Positions 12,301 through 24,299 of a stretch of DNA of 64,000 nucleotides are shown in pieces. A model generated the notes under the pieces. It was given only the letters and a program-made list of their open reading frames with translations. It did no database searches and was not told where the DNA came from. Source of the stretch: Timema cristinae (Eukaryota; Arthropoda; Insecta; Phasmatodea; Timematidae); the NCBI GenBank assembly GCA_039000515.1, contig JBCFYV010011135.1:21664927-21728926 (forward strand), read 5' to 3'. The position numbers were made by a program, and so were the translations under genes. Every line of letters begins with the position of its first letter. Position 1 is the first letter of the stretch.

Positions 12301-15029
12301 TTTATATTTGTTTTTTAAAAACAAGATTTTAAAATATTTATTTTAAACACCTATTAAATTCCCCTTATTTTTCATTCTTGGAATTATATGACGTTTTAAA
12401 TAAATAAATAGAAAAGTTTAAAAAAATCTCCACTCACGATAGAAAAAGCCATTTTCTGGAAAATTTTGGAAAAATTTAAATTACTGTGAACATAAATTTT
12501 AAAACATAATGATTTTTGGGTTTGTTCTGTTTTAAAAACTAAAAAAATATATGCTTTTTAAATTAAATTTAAAAAAGGGTTTTTTAATCAAAATTTTTTC
12601 CCTTAACAATATTTTAAATGAGTAAAATAAAAGGAACTTTCCCTTTTTTAAAAAAAAAAAAATACAAACTCTTTAGTTTTAAAAAAAATTAGGGGAAAGA
12701 TTAATTTGAGATCCTTTTGAACCTTTTGAAATATAAAAAAATTTTGCAAAAAAAAAAATTTCAAAAAACCCTTGTCTTTCTTCGTCCCCCTTGAGGGTCA
12801 AATGTGTCTTTTTTTGAAGGAACCCAATTTTTAATATGCATTTGATAAACTGCGCTTTCACGGGACACTATTAAAATTTATCCATTTGCCCCTGAGGGCA
12901 AAAACTAAAAACCGACACCGAAGACCCCCTTCTCGTGATAAATGCAACCCCTTTGGGTTTATGAAAGGTGAAGTGGTGAGAAGGTTTAACCCATAACTCT
13001 AGTAATAGTAACCAATTAGCAAAGGGGACAGGGTTGGCTTTCCCTTTGGAAAATTGGACTTCCCCCAAATTTTTAAGTTAATACATAGGAATTTTAAATT
13101 TTTCTATAAATACAAAATTAATCCTTGACCCCCGTTTTTGTCCGTAAAGTTTTGGTTACCATAGCTACTTGACGTACAAATTTTGTAAATATAATTTTCA
13201 TCTCAAAAAAACCCTAATTTTTTTCCCAAATTTTTTCTTCTTTCAAACCATCTTTTTTTCCCAATAATTATATGTGTTTTTATTGTGTTGCCAACCCTTC
13301 TCTGTGTACTATTGATTCCATTTTCATTAAAATGTTTTTTTCAAAATTTCCCTTTAAAGCTATATTTTTGGTGTAAACTCATGATTTCATAATTTTCCCT
13401 TTAATAAATTTCCCTTTAACTTTAAGCAAATATTAGTCGGGAGAAAACCCTAATAAAAAGGGGAACCCCTTTTGTCCAATTAAATGATCTATGAAAAAAT
13501 TTGTAAAACCAAAAGGTGGGTTTGCAGACGTTTCAAAGAAATCACTTTTCATCATTTTTTTTTTCGTAAATAAAAAGGGTTTGGTATCCAAACACAGCTG
13601 CATTTTAACCTTTCGTCCCCCTTTTTGGGGCTTATTTATTCAAAACTGAATGAAGGGTGAAAGTTTCCCTTTAAACAGTTGGGCTATTTTGAGAAAGGTT
13701 TGGGGGAAAAAAGTATTTTTTTTCACTAATTAAGATGTTAAAAAAACATTTTATTTGATCACTTTTTTTTTTTGGGTTTAAAAATAAGGGGAATGGATTT
13801 GATACAAACCCCCTGCTCTGGATGGCAGGGAAACGAAAATTTACCCCTCTGCCCTGCACATTTCATTTATTCAATACTTCTGTTGTTTCTGGTTTTGGGA
13901 AAGCTTTCCCTCACTTTGGGTTGGGGGTTGATTCCGGGTTTAAATCAAAATTTTCCACAGGCCTCCCAATTAAAAAACTTTTGGTTTTTCCCATCTTGAT
14001 TAATAATTATTTTTTCCCCTTTTCAAAAATTTAAAACCCAAAATTTTTTAAAGGGTTTTTCAGTGATTCTTTTTTCCAGAAAAAAATTTTTTTTCTTTTT
14101 ACTAACCAAAATGCTAACGAATTTTTTAAAAGTTGCCCTACTTTATTTTTAAAAATTTTGGAACCTCCATAATAATTTTTAGAAAGGGAAAAACAAGTTT
14201 AAAAAACCCCAAAACCAAAAAAATTTTTTTGGGTATCGGTTTGGGATTTTTTTTAATGGTTATGAAAGTTTTTGGGTTTTGTACCACTTGGGCCCTACCC
14301 TTTTTTGCTTTTTAAAAAATTTTTAAAAATTTTTTGGCTTTTTTTTTCCTGTTGCTCTGCTGATTGGGTTTTTATACAATTTTTAACAAAGGGGATTTAA
14401 AATAAAAACCCCTTTGATTTTCACTCTCAAAAAATAAATTTTAAAATTTTCCAAAAAGTTTTTCGTCCCCCCACTTTTGAATTTGGGGTTTTCCCGCTTA
14501 TTTGAAAAACCCCCTTTTAAAAACAATTTACCTTTCCTTTATTTACAAGTTTATTAAACTCCATTGTGGGTTTTTCAAGAGGGAAAAAAAAAAAGTAAAA
14601 ACATTTTACACAAAAAAACTGAAATCCCAAAAATTAAACGAAAATTAAGGACCCCCCCCCAATGTAAGCTGATCGGAGTTTTACTTGGTAGAACGGCTAG
14701 CTATAAGGGTGGGTGACTTTTATAATTGCTATCTCCCCTTTATTCTTTTAAATATTGTATACTCTTTCTGCATCAATGTTTTCTGTGGTGATTATAGAAA
14801 TAAAAGTGATTTTGTTGTTGAGTTTGAGAATATAAAAAACCCAAAAGTTAATGTATAGGGAAAAATTTAAAAAGATTTTACCTTAACAAACAGGAAAACA
14901 GTTTTTCCTGATATATTTTAAGATATTCAAAACCCAAAAATAATTTGAATACTTTTTTAGGGTAAACTAGCAAACCCTTTTCACAAGTTTCCCCCAATTT
15001 AAAAAATGTATCGTTTCTATAAAATTTTT
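9336..15029. other. AT-rich noncoding half of the duplication (noisy copy)
   Basis: Matches 23,140-28,640 throughout. It has no coding region I can support. A stretch at 14,650-14,820 is unusually well preserved between the two copies (shared GTAAGCTGATCGGAG and ATTGTATACTCTTTCTGCAT), which shows that local quality varies inside the noisy part. Confidence 0.6.
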
Positions 15030-15330
15030 AAAATTTTAGCACCCCGTCTTACTACCCCTCCGGGTTTTAAACCCCACTTACACAAAGGGTAAAGGGAGGG
15101 GGAATATGAATTAAATTTTAGGCCCCAAGGCTTTTGTGGGGTCCGGGAACCCACAGTGGAACCCGGGATTCCCCCACTTTCCAATTTTTTGATTAAAAAT
15201 ACTTCTTGTCAGGGGGTGAAGGGAAAAGTTTTGTCAATCAGATAAATTTGTGCCCAGAAACCCACGAATTTAATCCCGGACAAACCCCAAAAGGGTTCTG
15301 ACACCTTACCCTTAGACCACCCGGTTACCC
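15030..15330 (-). mobile_element. SINE-A copy present only in the left duplicate
   Basis: Reverse-complement A type: begins with the shared tail (TTAGCACCCCGTCTTACTACC), then the CCACGTT-like and TTAATCCCGG segments, and ends at the head (TTAGACCACCCGGTTACC). The right duplicate runs straight through at about 28,645 without it, so this is an insertion polymorphism between copies. Confidence 0.8.
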
Positions 15331-15483
15331 CGAAGGGAAATTAAAATTGGGGTTTAAAAAAATTTGGGTTTTCCCATTTGGTAAGACTTTTTCCCACCCA
15401 ATTAAACCTTTTTTTCCCAAAGGCTAAAGGGGGTTTAAAACAAGGGAATGTTTAAAAAACAAGGAAAATTGGGGGATAATTTA

Positions 15484-15491
15484 AGATAGGG
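15484..15491. other. Empty target site of the hAT element
   Basis: The left duplicate reads AAGATAGGG followed by GTTTAATGAACATG, corresponding to a single copy of the 8-bp target ATGATAGG that is duplicated on both sides of the hAT element in the right copy. Noise has altered the first bases. Confidence 0.7.
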
Positions 15492-15688
15492 TTTAATGAA
15501 CATGAAAAAAAGTAGCTACAATTAAATCATTTAAAACAAAACAAAAAATTTTCTGTTACAGAAAAATATAAGTAGTCAGAAAATATCCTTCAAAGCGAAA
15601 ATAAGTCATACAAATTTTAAAAAGGGGAACAATTTTTTTTTTAGTATTTATTAGTCTAAGACCCTAAACTTTTCATTGTTGTTAAAAA

Positions 15689-15978
15689 GGTTACCGGGTT
15701 TTCGGGGGAAGTTGTTGGACTTTTGGGCCCGGGGGCCCGGGGGTTTAATCCTCGTCCCCCGCACAGATTTTTTCTGATTCCAAACCCCTTTCCCCTACCC
15801 CTGACAAGACATGTATTAATCCAAAAAATGTAAATGTGGGGGAAAGCCAGGCTTCCACCGGGTTCGAATCCCACGTTAAACTGTAGGGCCTCCATTTATC
15901 TCCCCAATCACCCTACCCTTACACATTAGCGTAATGGAATAATCCGAAGGGTAGAAGACGCCCGGGGCTAAAAAATAA
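15689..15978 (+). mobile_element. SINE-A copy shared by both duplicates (noisy)
   Basis: A-type head GGTTACCGGG, B-box-like GGGTTTAATCC, then the CCTGACAAGACATGTATTAATCC, CACGTTAAACTGT and CATTAGCGTAATG segments. The equivalent insertion is at 30,800-31,106 in the clean copy, so it predates the split of the two copies. Sequence similarity between copies stops within this SINE tail. Confidence 0.85.
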
Positions 15979-18900
15979 ACTGTATGTTATGTACTTATAA
16001 GGATTCCATACTATTATCGATAAAAGGGGAAAAAATTAAAAATTTTGGGATGGTTGCCATTGGGCATAAAACCCGGTTTTTTAAAAAACAATCGAAATTG
16101 AAAAAAACAAAAAACGTGTATTTAAAATTACGGGGGAAAGTTTTTAAAAAAAGTCTTAGGGAAATTTCTATGGAAAAAAAAAAATTATAAATTCTATCTT
16201 TTTAAGAGAAGCCCAAACTTGAAAAAAATTTAAACTTGGGTGTAAAATCACAAAATTTAAACAAATTGTGCCCGAAATAGGGAGCTCAAATGTTACTAAA
16301 AAATAAAAAAAACTAGCTATTTCTAGGGTAAAAATCTAGATTCCCCAAAATATTTTCTTAATTTATTATTTTCCCAATTATCATTTTCTATATGAAAATC
16401 ACCCGCTACTGACAAAAACCCGACCTAAAAAAATATATTTTTTAAAGGGGGTTAAAATAATTTACATAGCTTTAAAAAACGAGGGGGAAACTAAAACTCA
16501 CCCCAGGGTTCATAAAACACAAAATAAATAAACTAGAAGCAGGGGGTTCCAAGGAATGCAAAAACTGAAATTAAAGCCCCTGGAGAACTAAAAAACTTCA
16601 TAGATGCGCATTTTTAATTTTTCTCAATTTTTCTATTCACAAACAATGGACAAAAAATATTGGAGACATGGAATTGTATTTTAAAAAAATTTTGGGGAAC
16701 TTCCCCCGCGGGCACTGCTTTACCCCCACTATCCCCTTCATTGTCCCAAAGGGGTGGCTTTAAGGACTTACCTTTGTCCCTTCCAAAATTTCACTGTAAC
16801 CAATATTTGGGGACAATTTTACTTACGTTTAAAACACGACAAATAAACCAAAAATTTTTAAATTTCCAAATAATGATTAAAGTAGTCTTAGATTTAATTT
16901 TCCAAATTACATGGAGAAGGGTATACTAAAGTAAAAAACTTTTTTAAAAAAATATTTTGTTACCTTTTAAAAAGGACCTAACTCCATTAATTTCTGGGTT
17001 AGCGATGTAAAAATAAACACAAAGAAAAAGAAAAAGCCTTACATTCCCCATATGTGAAAAACACGAGAAGGGGACTTTCGGGCCCTTTTCTAAAAAGATC
17101 CATGATCAGGCGTCTATTTTAAATCTGATTGAAAATTAAAAATTAAACACCCAAAATTTTCTACTTTTCAAACCCCCAAAAGGTACCCCCAAAAATTTCC
17201 TTTTATCCACCGAATTTGGATCTAATTTAAAATTTGGTTTTAAATTTAAATTTTTACTAATGCCCCAATTTAAAAAAAAAAACTTTTTTTCACTGAACAC
17301 CCACATAAAATTATTTTTATTAATTTTTTTTATTTTGCACCGCGTTTTTACCCACATACTACGCTTACGATAAAAACTTTGGGGGGTTGGGAAAAAGGGA
17401 AAAAAGAGGAGTGTTTAAAAAGGGGTTTTAGGGGCCCAAATATACTTTGAGTATAAACAGAAGTGGAGCGTACTAACCACGCTTATTTTGGTTTTTACGT
17501 TTCCTTGGGCGGGGCCCTTTAAAACAGCTAAGACAGTTAATGGACTTACCAAAACCACCCTAAAGAAGCGCGCCAAACATGGGGTTTTCTCCAAAGGGTA
17601 AATCCCCATGAAAGGCACATTTTGCGATTAAAGTTTTAGTGGCCCGGCCACTTTACTTATGATTTTTTTTTTTAAATTTTATTTCGGGAAATTTCCCCTT
17701 TTAAAAAAATTTCTTTTAGCATAGCATATGGTTTGAAGGGTCGGCTAAAGAGATGTTAATTTTTCCCCGTGGGATTTATCTGACTCGGATGGGACAGGTT
17801 TGCTTTTCCCCCCCCAAATTTTTAAAGATATTCCCGCTGGGAATTTAAGAAGAGTTTCCCCCTATTTAAGGGCCCCCAAACAAAAGTCTAAAAGGTTTAT
17901 ACCTTTAATTGGAACGGGGGGTAAATATTTGAAAGAGGTCATCTCCCGAGGAGCTCAATTAAGGAAGCAGCAAACCTTTCCCATGTATTCGCCAAAAACT
18001 CAAGGGGGTAGGTTTGCTATTTTCCCCCTTTTAGGAAAAACTGGGGAAGGGAACCTCAACTTAGGTTTTTTTTTGCCTTTTTAAAAAAAGGGGATCTCTG
18101 TGGTTAGTCATATGACGACCCCCCTCCTCCGAGGGGTTAACGCCCCCCACATGAGGTACAGCCCTCACGGGAAAAGTCAAAATCTTCCCGGGGGATTGAA
18201 GCTGGGAACGGCAAAATTTTTTCCCCCAGTTGGGTTTAAATGATGACATGGATCAAGACGGGCACCCGGGGCATCGGGCCCCAAATTGCCAATGCGCGCG
18301 ATTTACGTGCATGGGTATTTCCCTTTAGGGGGCACGCAAAAGAAAGGATAGAGGGGCCTCAATAGAGACTTACTTCCAAGTTTAAATGGATGCAAAACCC
18401 GACAAGGGACGGAAAATTTTTCCCCTTTTAAAAATTTTATTTAATAAGGTTTTATACTATTACCTGGCGGTAAATTTTTTATCCCCCTTTGTAAAGATAT
18501 TTTAAGATATAATAAAACCCTTATAAAAAATGTGAAAATTGTGAAAAATTTGCCCCCTTCCCGGGGCGTACGAGCTACCCCTATCAAGGTTTAATTTTAA
18601 ATTTTCCCTTTGGATTGAAAAACTCTCCCAAAAAATTTTAATCTTAATGCCAATATATCTTTGACGCTAAAAAAAGAATTTTATACCCCCCAAAAAATTA
18701 CTAGGGGTTTGGTTTTGGAATGAACAAAGTAAAGTTTTTTTTTAAAAAGTTTTTAAAAAAAAAAACAAAAAAAACACAACAGAAGTTTCCAAAATGCTTC
18801 TACTTTGGAAAAACTCTCCGGGGGGGGAGTAAGTTACACCCCTTTAAAAAAACTCTTCCACAGTTTTTATACAATAAAACTTTTAACCCCGTTGCATTTT

Positions 18901-20622
18901 TCTGAAAAATTCTAACATTTAAAGGGGGATGGACATATCTTTTCAAAATTAAAAATTAGTACATTTGGTTTAGATACCACGTCCCAAGGGTGAAATATCT
19001 CGTCTGAGGGGATACCAATTATACAACCCAAAAAAAAAATTTGTGATGAAGGACCATGAAATCAATTCAATCTTTTAAAATTTGGTTTTTTTTTGCTAAT
19101 GAAAAGCATTTTGAAAAAATGGGAAATCAATTTTTTGTTAAAATGGGTTTAAAATTTGGGGTTTAGAAATTTTCCCTCAAAGCTTTCCAAAAAGGGTTTC
19201 CCCCTGCATATTAGCTGATATACTGGGAAACATTTACAAAATATTGATTTGGGGGTTTCAAAAATTTATCACTCCCAAACCCAAAACGCAAAAATGCCTG
19301 GGAAATAAGTTTATGGGATCTGAAGTTGTTTAAAATGGCTAATCCCCACAACCCCCAATTTTTAAGACCACAAATTTCCCTGGCTAAAGAAAACTTTTGC
19401 AGTTTTTTCTTAAAAAACCCAGGGCTTTATTTAAAATTTTCAAAAAATGCGATACTGCGTTAGGAATGGGGGATGCAACGTCGGGCCCAAAAAAGAGGTT
19501 CTTTAAAAACTGGAAAAAGAAAGTGTTTTCTGGTCCCAGCGTGGACCTTTCCCTCAACGATTAAAAAGAAAAAAAATTTAATTTGTGGAGTTCAAAATAC
19601 TTATTTCCAAAGGTTGCTTACAAAAAAAATTAGTTTGAAAAGAGACGCGATAATTATGTTATAATGAAAAACTTAATACTGGAAAAAGGGGGGTTTTTGG
19701 GAATTTCTTTAAAAATAAAATCTTGAAAAAAAACATTTTAATTTTTAGCAAACATACATCGGATCTTTTCAAATATTTCAATTTGCCCTTTCTTTCCTGT
19801 CTTAATACCTTGATGGGGACAGTTCGTTAAAAATTTTAAATGCCAAACCCTCGGGCCGGGGTTTATGTCTACCTTCCCTTTTCCATTTTTGACAAGCCCC
19901 AAAAGTGCACCTTTTAAAGGGAAAGTTTAAAAACATCCCGATATTAAAATGAAAGCAGTGCAAAATAATTTTTCCAAAAGGGTTTTCATAAAAGGGGGGG
20001 TCCCCAAAAAAATTAAAAAAAAAAAATTTATTTTCGAAAAATTTTATTAAAAAATTGTTAAAAAAGTCAACAAAAAAAAATTTCGAGCCTTTTAAAAACC
20101 CTTCACGTGCCCGGCTTTAAAAAATAAAACCAAAAATTCGATTATAATAACTTTAAATACCCTTTGGGAAAAGTTGGGTTGAGGACGAATCCCGTATCAA
20201 AATTCTCTAATCAATCTAAAAATTTAATTAAAAAATATGCCCTTTGGTTTTTTTTAAAAAAATACTTTAATTTTGGGAATTTAAATTTTGAAAAAAAATT
20301 GCCGGGAACTGTTTATTAAAAAATCTAAAATAAATGAATCAATAGGGGTCCCCCTTTACCATAAAACCCAAAAATTTCACCTTAAAAAGGAAAGGCCCAA
20401 ACCTTAATATATATAAATATTTAACTTTTTCTATATTTTATTATATATTTGAAGAAAAATTTGGGGAATATTCTTAAAAAGTAGAAAATTGGGGTGATCC
20501 CCTTTCTTTTAAACAACACATATTTTAAATTTTAAAAATTTTTTTTCTTTTATTTTTCCCTTTAAAAAAATTAGAAATTTTTTCCTTCCTCCCCGCCATT
20601 TTTATTTTTTTTTTTTTTTTTT

Positions 20623-20670
<48 letters not shown>

Positions 20671-22399
20671 TTTTTTTTTTTTTTTTTGCAAGTATAATGA
20701 AGCCCGTCAATAAGTTGTTTTCCAAAACCCCCTTCTAACAATTTCCTTTTACGTTCTCAAAAAACATTCCTATCTTGCTCGAATTTTTCCCTCTTAAACC
20801 CCCCCGTTCTTTGTGAAAAAAGAGCCACACCCAAAGAATGGTGGAAAAAAAACTGGGGAAAAAAAAAAAAAAAGAACATTTTATTTAATACGGGTTGAGG
20901 GGAATTTTTTTTATATTAAATTTTAGTAAATATAAATAAAAAACAACATACACAGAATCCCTGGTTTTTTTGATTAAATTTGTCTTGAAAACAAATTTTA
21001 AAAATTTTAAATGCTTATTTTAAAATACAAATTAATGACAAAAAATTTAACCCCATTAAACAAATTAGCAAAAACTATTAAACATTTGAATATATTAGAT
21101 ACATATATAATAGTAAAATATGTTTTAAAACTCTAGTTTTTTTCTTTTCAATATTTTGTATTATTTTTAATTTTTTTAAATTTTAAAAAAAAATTTTTTC
21201 CCCTCTTTAAATTTTTTTTTATAAAATTTTTTTTTTCAAACTTTAATGAGATAATTTTTAATAAATTTAATTTTTTACAATTTAATTAATGTAAAAAATA
21301 GCCTAAGAAATTGCACTTGGAAAATGAATCCCCCAACCGTACTACTTTGTTGAATTTAATTAAATTGAAAAATTTTATCCCAAAAAACAAAACTAAAAAT
21401 ATATTTTTGTTTTTTGGGAATAAGAGAAAAAAATATTCCCCAAATTTAAAATATAAACGTTTAAAATTTGGGAGTTTACGTTAGAAAAACGTAAAAATGA
21501 TAAACAATACACCCCCATTTAAAAAAATTAGCAATATCTATTACATTTTGAATATAGAAAATTTGTTTTACCCAATTTTAAAAATATTTTAATTATAATT
21601 TTTTTTTATTTTAAATTTTTAAATTTTTTTTATTAAAAAATTTAAATTTTAAAAAATTTTAATTCAGGAATTTTCCCATTCTTAAAAAATTTTTTATATA
21701 TTAAAATAAAAATTGATTGAATTATTATAGAAAAAAAAAAAAATTTAATTAAAAGTAAAATATTTCTGAAGAAATGATACAGGAAAATGGAAAAAAATAA
21801 ATTTTTGTAAAAAATTTTTGAGTTTTAAATTAAAAAAGAAAATTTTATTTACAGTTTAAAACTAAAGTATAGTTATATTTTTGGTATGACTGGAAAAATA
21901 TTCCATACTTTTTAAAAAATATTTCGTTTAAAATTAAAGATATTTTTTTTGTTTTCCTTTTTTTTTTTACTTCTAAAAATATTCGTATTTATACAATGAT
22001 TCATAAAGCAAGATAATTAAATTTTGTGACAATAAAAAAGACACAGTAAACTTTGCTTTTAAATAATTTTCCCCCTTTTTAAACGAAAATTAAAATTTTT
22101 TTTTCAAACCCCCCGTAGATAACCTTTTTTAAAACAATTGTTTAAAATATATTTTTTAAATTCCAATTTTTTAAAAATTATTCATTTGTAAACCCTAAAA
22201 TTTTAAACTATACAAAACAAACAAAAATTTTCGATTTTTTTAAATATATCCCAACCCAAAAAAAAAATTAAGTAAGAACAATATTCATTAAAACCCTAAA
22301 CAGATTTAGCCCCCAAAGGATGGTCCCAAAAGAGAAATTTTCAGGGCAATAGACAAAACAAACATGAAAAAATAATTTTTTGGGTGTTAAAAAATTTTA
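15979..22399. other. Noisy AT-rich spacer between the two duplicates
   Basis: No coding region or known repeat is supported. The GC-richer patch at 18,100-18,330 contains no tRNA or protein motif I recognise. A poly-T block lies at 20,580-20,695. An imperfect local repeat about 450 bases apart is suggested by similar text at 21,040-21,200 and 21,490-21,660 (shared ATTAGCAA...CTATTA...CATTTTGAATATA), but AT-richness weakens that call. Confidence 0.5.
20598..20688. repeat. Long poly-T tract (poly-A on minus strand)
   Basis: About 90 bases almost all T, broken by one G and a short A run. It could be an old poly-A tail on the minus strand or a consensus artefact of the noisy region. No element body was recognised beside it. 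Confidence 0.7.
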
Positions 22400-24299
22400 T
22401 AACATAAAATTTTTGTTATTTAAAACCCAGTAAAAAAAATTTTCACATCCCCAAAACTTTCTTTTTTGAAAAAAAAAGTTTAAAAGTAAAAATAATCCCC
22501 TTCAAAAAATCAGTAGAAAATTTTAAAACTCCAATTTAATAATTCCCGGCAAATATATTACAAGTTTTTTTTATCAAAAATTGTAAAAAAAACTTAAAGA
22601 AAATATTTCTTGATGTGACTTAAAATGGGGTTTTACAAAGTTTGACCAACCAAAATTTTTAAGATAAACCCTGTGTTATAAAATTTAAAAAAAAAAATTT
22701 TCTTTAACCCAAAATTTTAAAAAAAGAATAAATTGTTTTAAAACCGACTATTGAAATAAATTTCAAGGTTTTTGAGCTAAAAAAAAAAAAAATTTAAAAT
22801 AACTAGAGGGATTTTTTTTTTTTTTAAAGCATTTTATCTCAGGTATTTACAAGTAAAAGAGGTGGATCAAAAGATAAAAGGGTAGGCCACATAAACTTGG
22901 GAAAAAATTTTTAGACAAATTTAAAAAAAAAAAGAAACATAACAGTGTTAATAATACAACGCATGTTTTGGGGCTCGGTGTGTGATTTTTGTTGAAGCGA
23001 AGGGAGTATACAAGGAAAAAGGGGAAATGTGGATAAAAATTAGTTAGGAAGGGTTTAAAAACGGAGTTGTTTATGGGCTAAATGAACAGTTTATTGCATA
23101 CCCCTAAGGGGGTTGCATTATTTATGTATGTATGTTTTTTTTCAAAAATTATAAAATTTTTAGTGAGTAGATATTTAACAAAAAACCCAAACCACTGTTT
23201 TTTGAAAGTTTGTAAAAATTATTTTTTTCTAAATTTTTTAATTTATAATCAAATTTAATTTTATTTTAATTTCTAACTGTATCAGAAAAATAGACAAACA
23301 AATTTTAAAAAATAACTCGTAAATATGAAAAAGGACCTTAGTTAAGGGGAAAAAGAAACACAAAAAATTTTGGTTTTCTGACATTTAGTTACCCGTGATA
23401 TTTTTTGATTATTCCAAAACTGGGTAATTTTTTACTTATAGTTTAAAAGGTTTGAAACATTAAAGAGCTTTTTAAAAAATGTCCCTGGGTTTTGATTCTC
23501 CCTGATCAGAAAAGTAATTTTTCAATTTACAAATATGACAAAAAAAAACCCCTTTCTACACCCTTTCTAAAAATCCTTAGTTTTTTTTAAATTTTACCAA
23601 ATCCTTAAAAGGTTTAAAATCGTTAAAAGTTTTTGTACCTTAAAAAACTTAAATTTGAAAATAAAGTGAGAAATTTTTACTTTTTGTATGAAAACTTTTT
23701 CCCAAAAATGTTATCCAAAAATAGGATTGAAAAATATATCGAAAAACAAATCCTTTAAGTGAGTACGGGGTTTTTAAATCAAAATAAAAATGACCTAAAA
23801 AAATCCTCAATATTTTATGGGGCCACTTTAATTTTTTTTTATGAATTCAAAAAAAAACAAATTCAAAATTTTTAAATTTCTACAAATTCATTAATTTATT
23901 TAAGAAAATTTTAAAAAAAGTCAATCAAATTTTTTTAAAAAGGGGTTAAAAATAATTAAAAGGAAAGATTATAGAGTGAAAACGCCATAATTCAAATCGT
24001 AAAATTTGCACACACAAAAAATTTTACTTATTAAATTTTAACAAATTAAATTATTTTTTAAAACTAACCAACCCCCCTTTAATTTTTTTTTTATAAAAGG
24101 GAAAAAAAAACGGTTTTTTAAAAATATCTCCAAAAAATGAAATACCGGCATTTTTTAAACCCCCGGGAAAAAAAGTGAAAGGGGACTGGGAATTTTCCGG
24201 TCCCAAAGGTTTCAGAAGGGGCTGGTTTTGCCCTGTTAAAGAGCCGGAAAAAAAGGTCCTTTTTTAAAGTATCATCTTTTCGCCACTTATCCGGGAGGG

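Larger units (their letters stand above)
3740..15980 (+). repeat. Left (noisy) copy of a large direct duplication
   Basis: Matches the window's 22,400-31,090 in the same orientation. Anchors I could align by eye: 3,780 with 22,440; 9,361 with 23,161; 10,547 with 24,357; 11,461 with 25,197; 12,861 with 26,524; 14,650 with 28,286; 15,481 with 30,601; and the SINE at 15,689 with 30,800. The similarity ends inside that SINE. This copy holds a LINE (4,240-9,215) and a SINE (15,030-15,330) that the right copy lacks, and lacks its hAT element. The match may extend further left than 3,740, but noise hides it. Confidence 0.85.

Noticed and set aside
18090..18330. GC-richer patch in the noisy spacer as a possible RNA gene
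   Set aside because: No tRNA boxes or rRNA-like text could be matched, and the smeared bases make folding meaningless.
20525..20725. Poly-lysine frame on the minus strand
   Set aside because: It is the translation of a poly-T/poly-A tract in noisy sequence.
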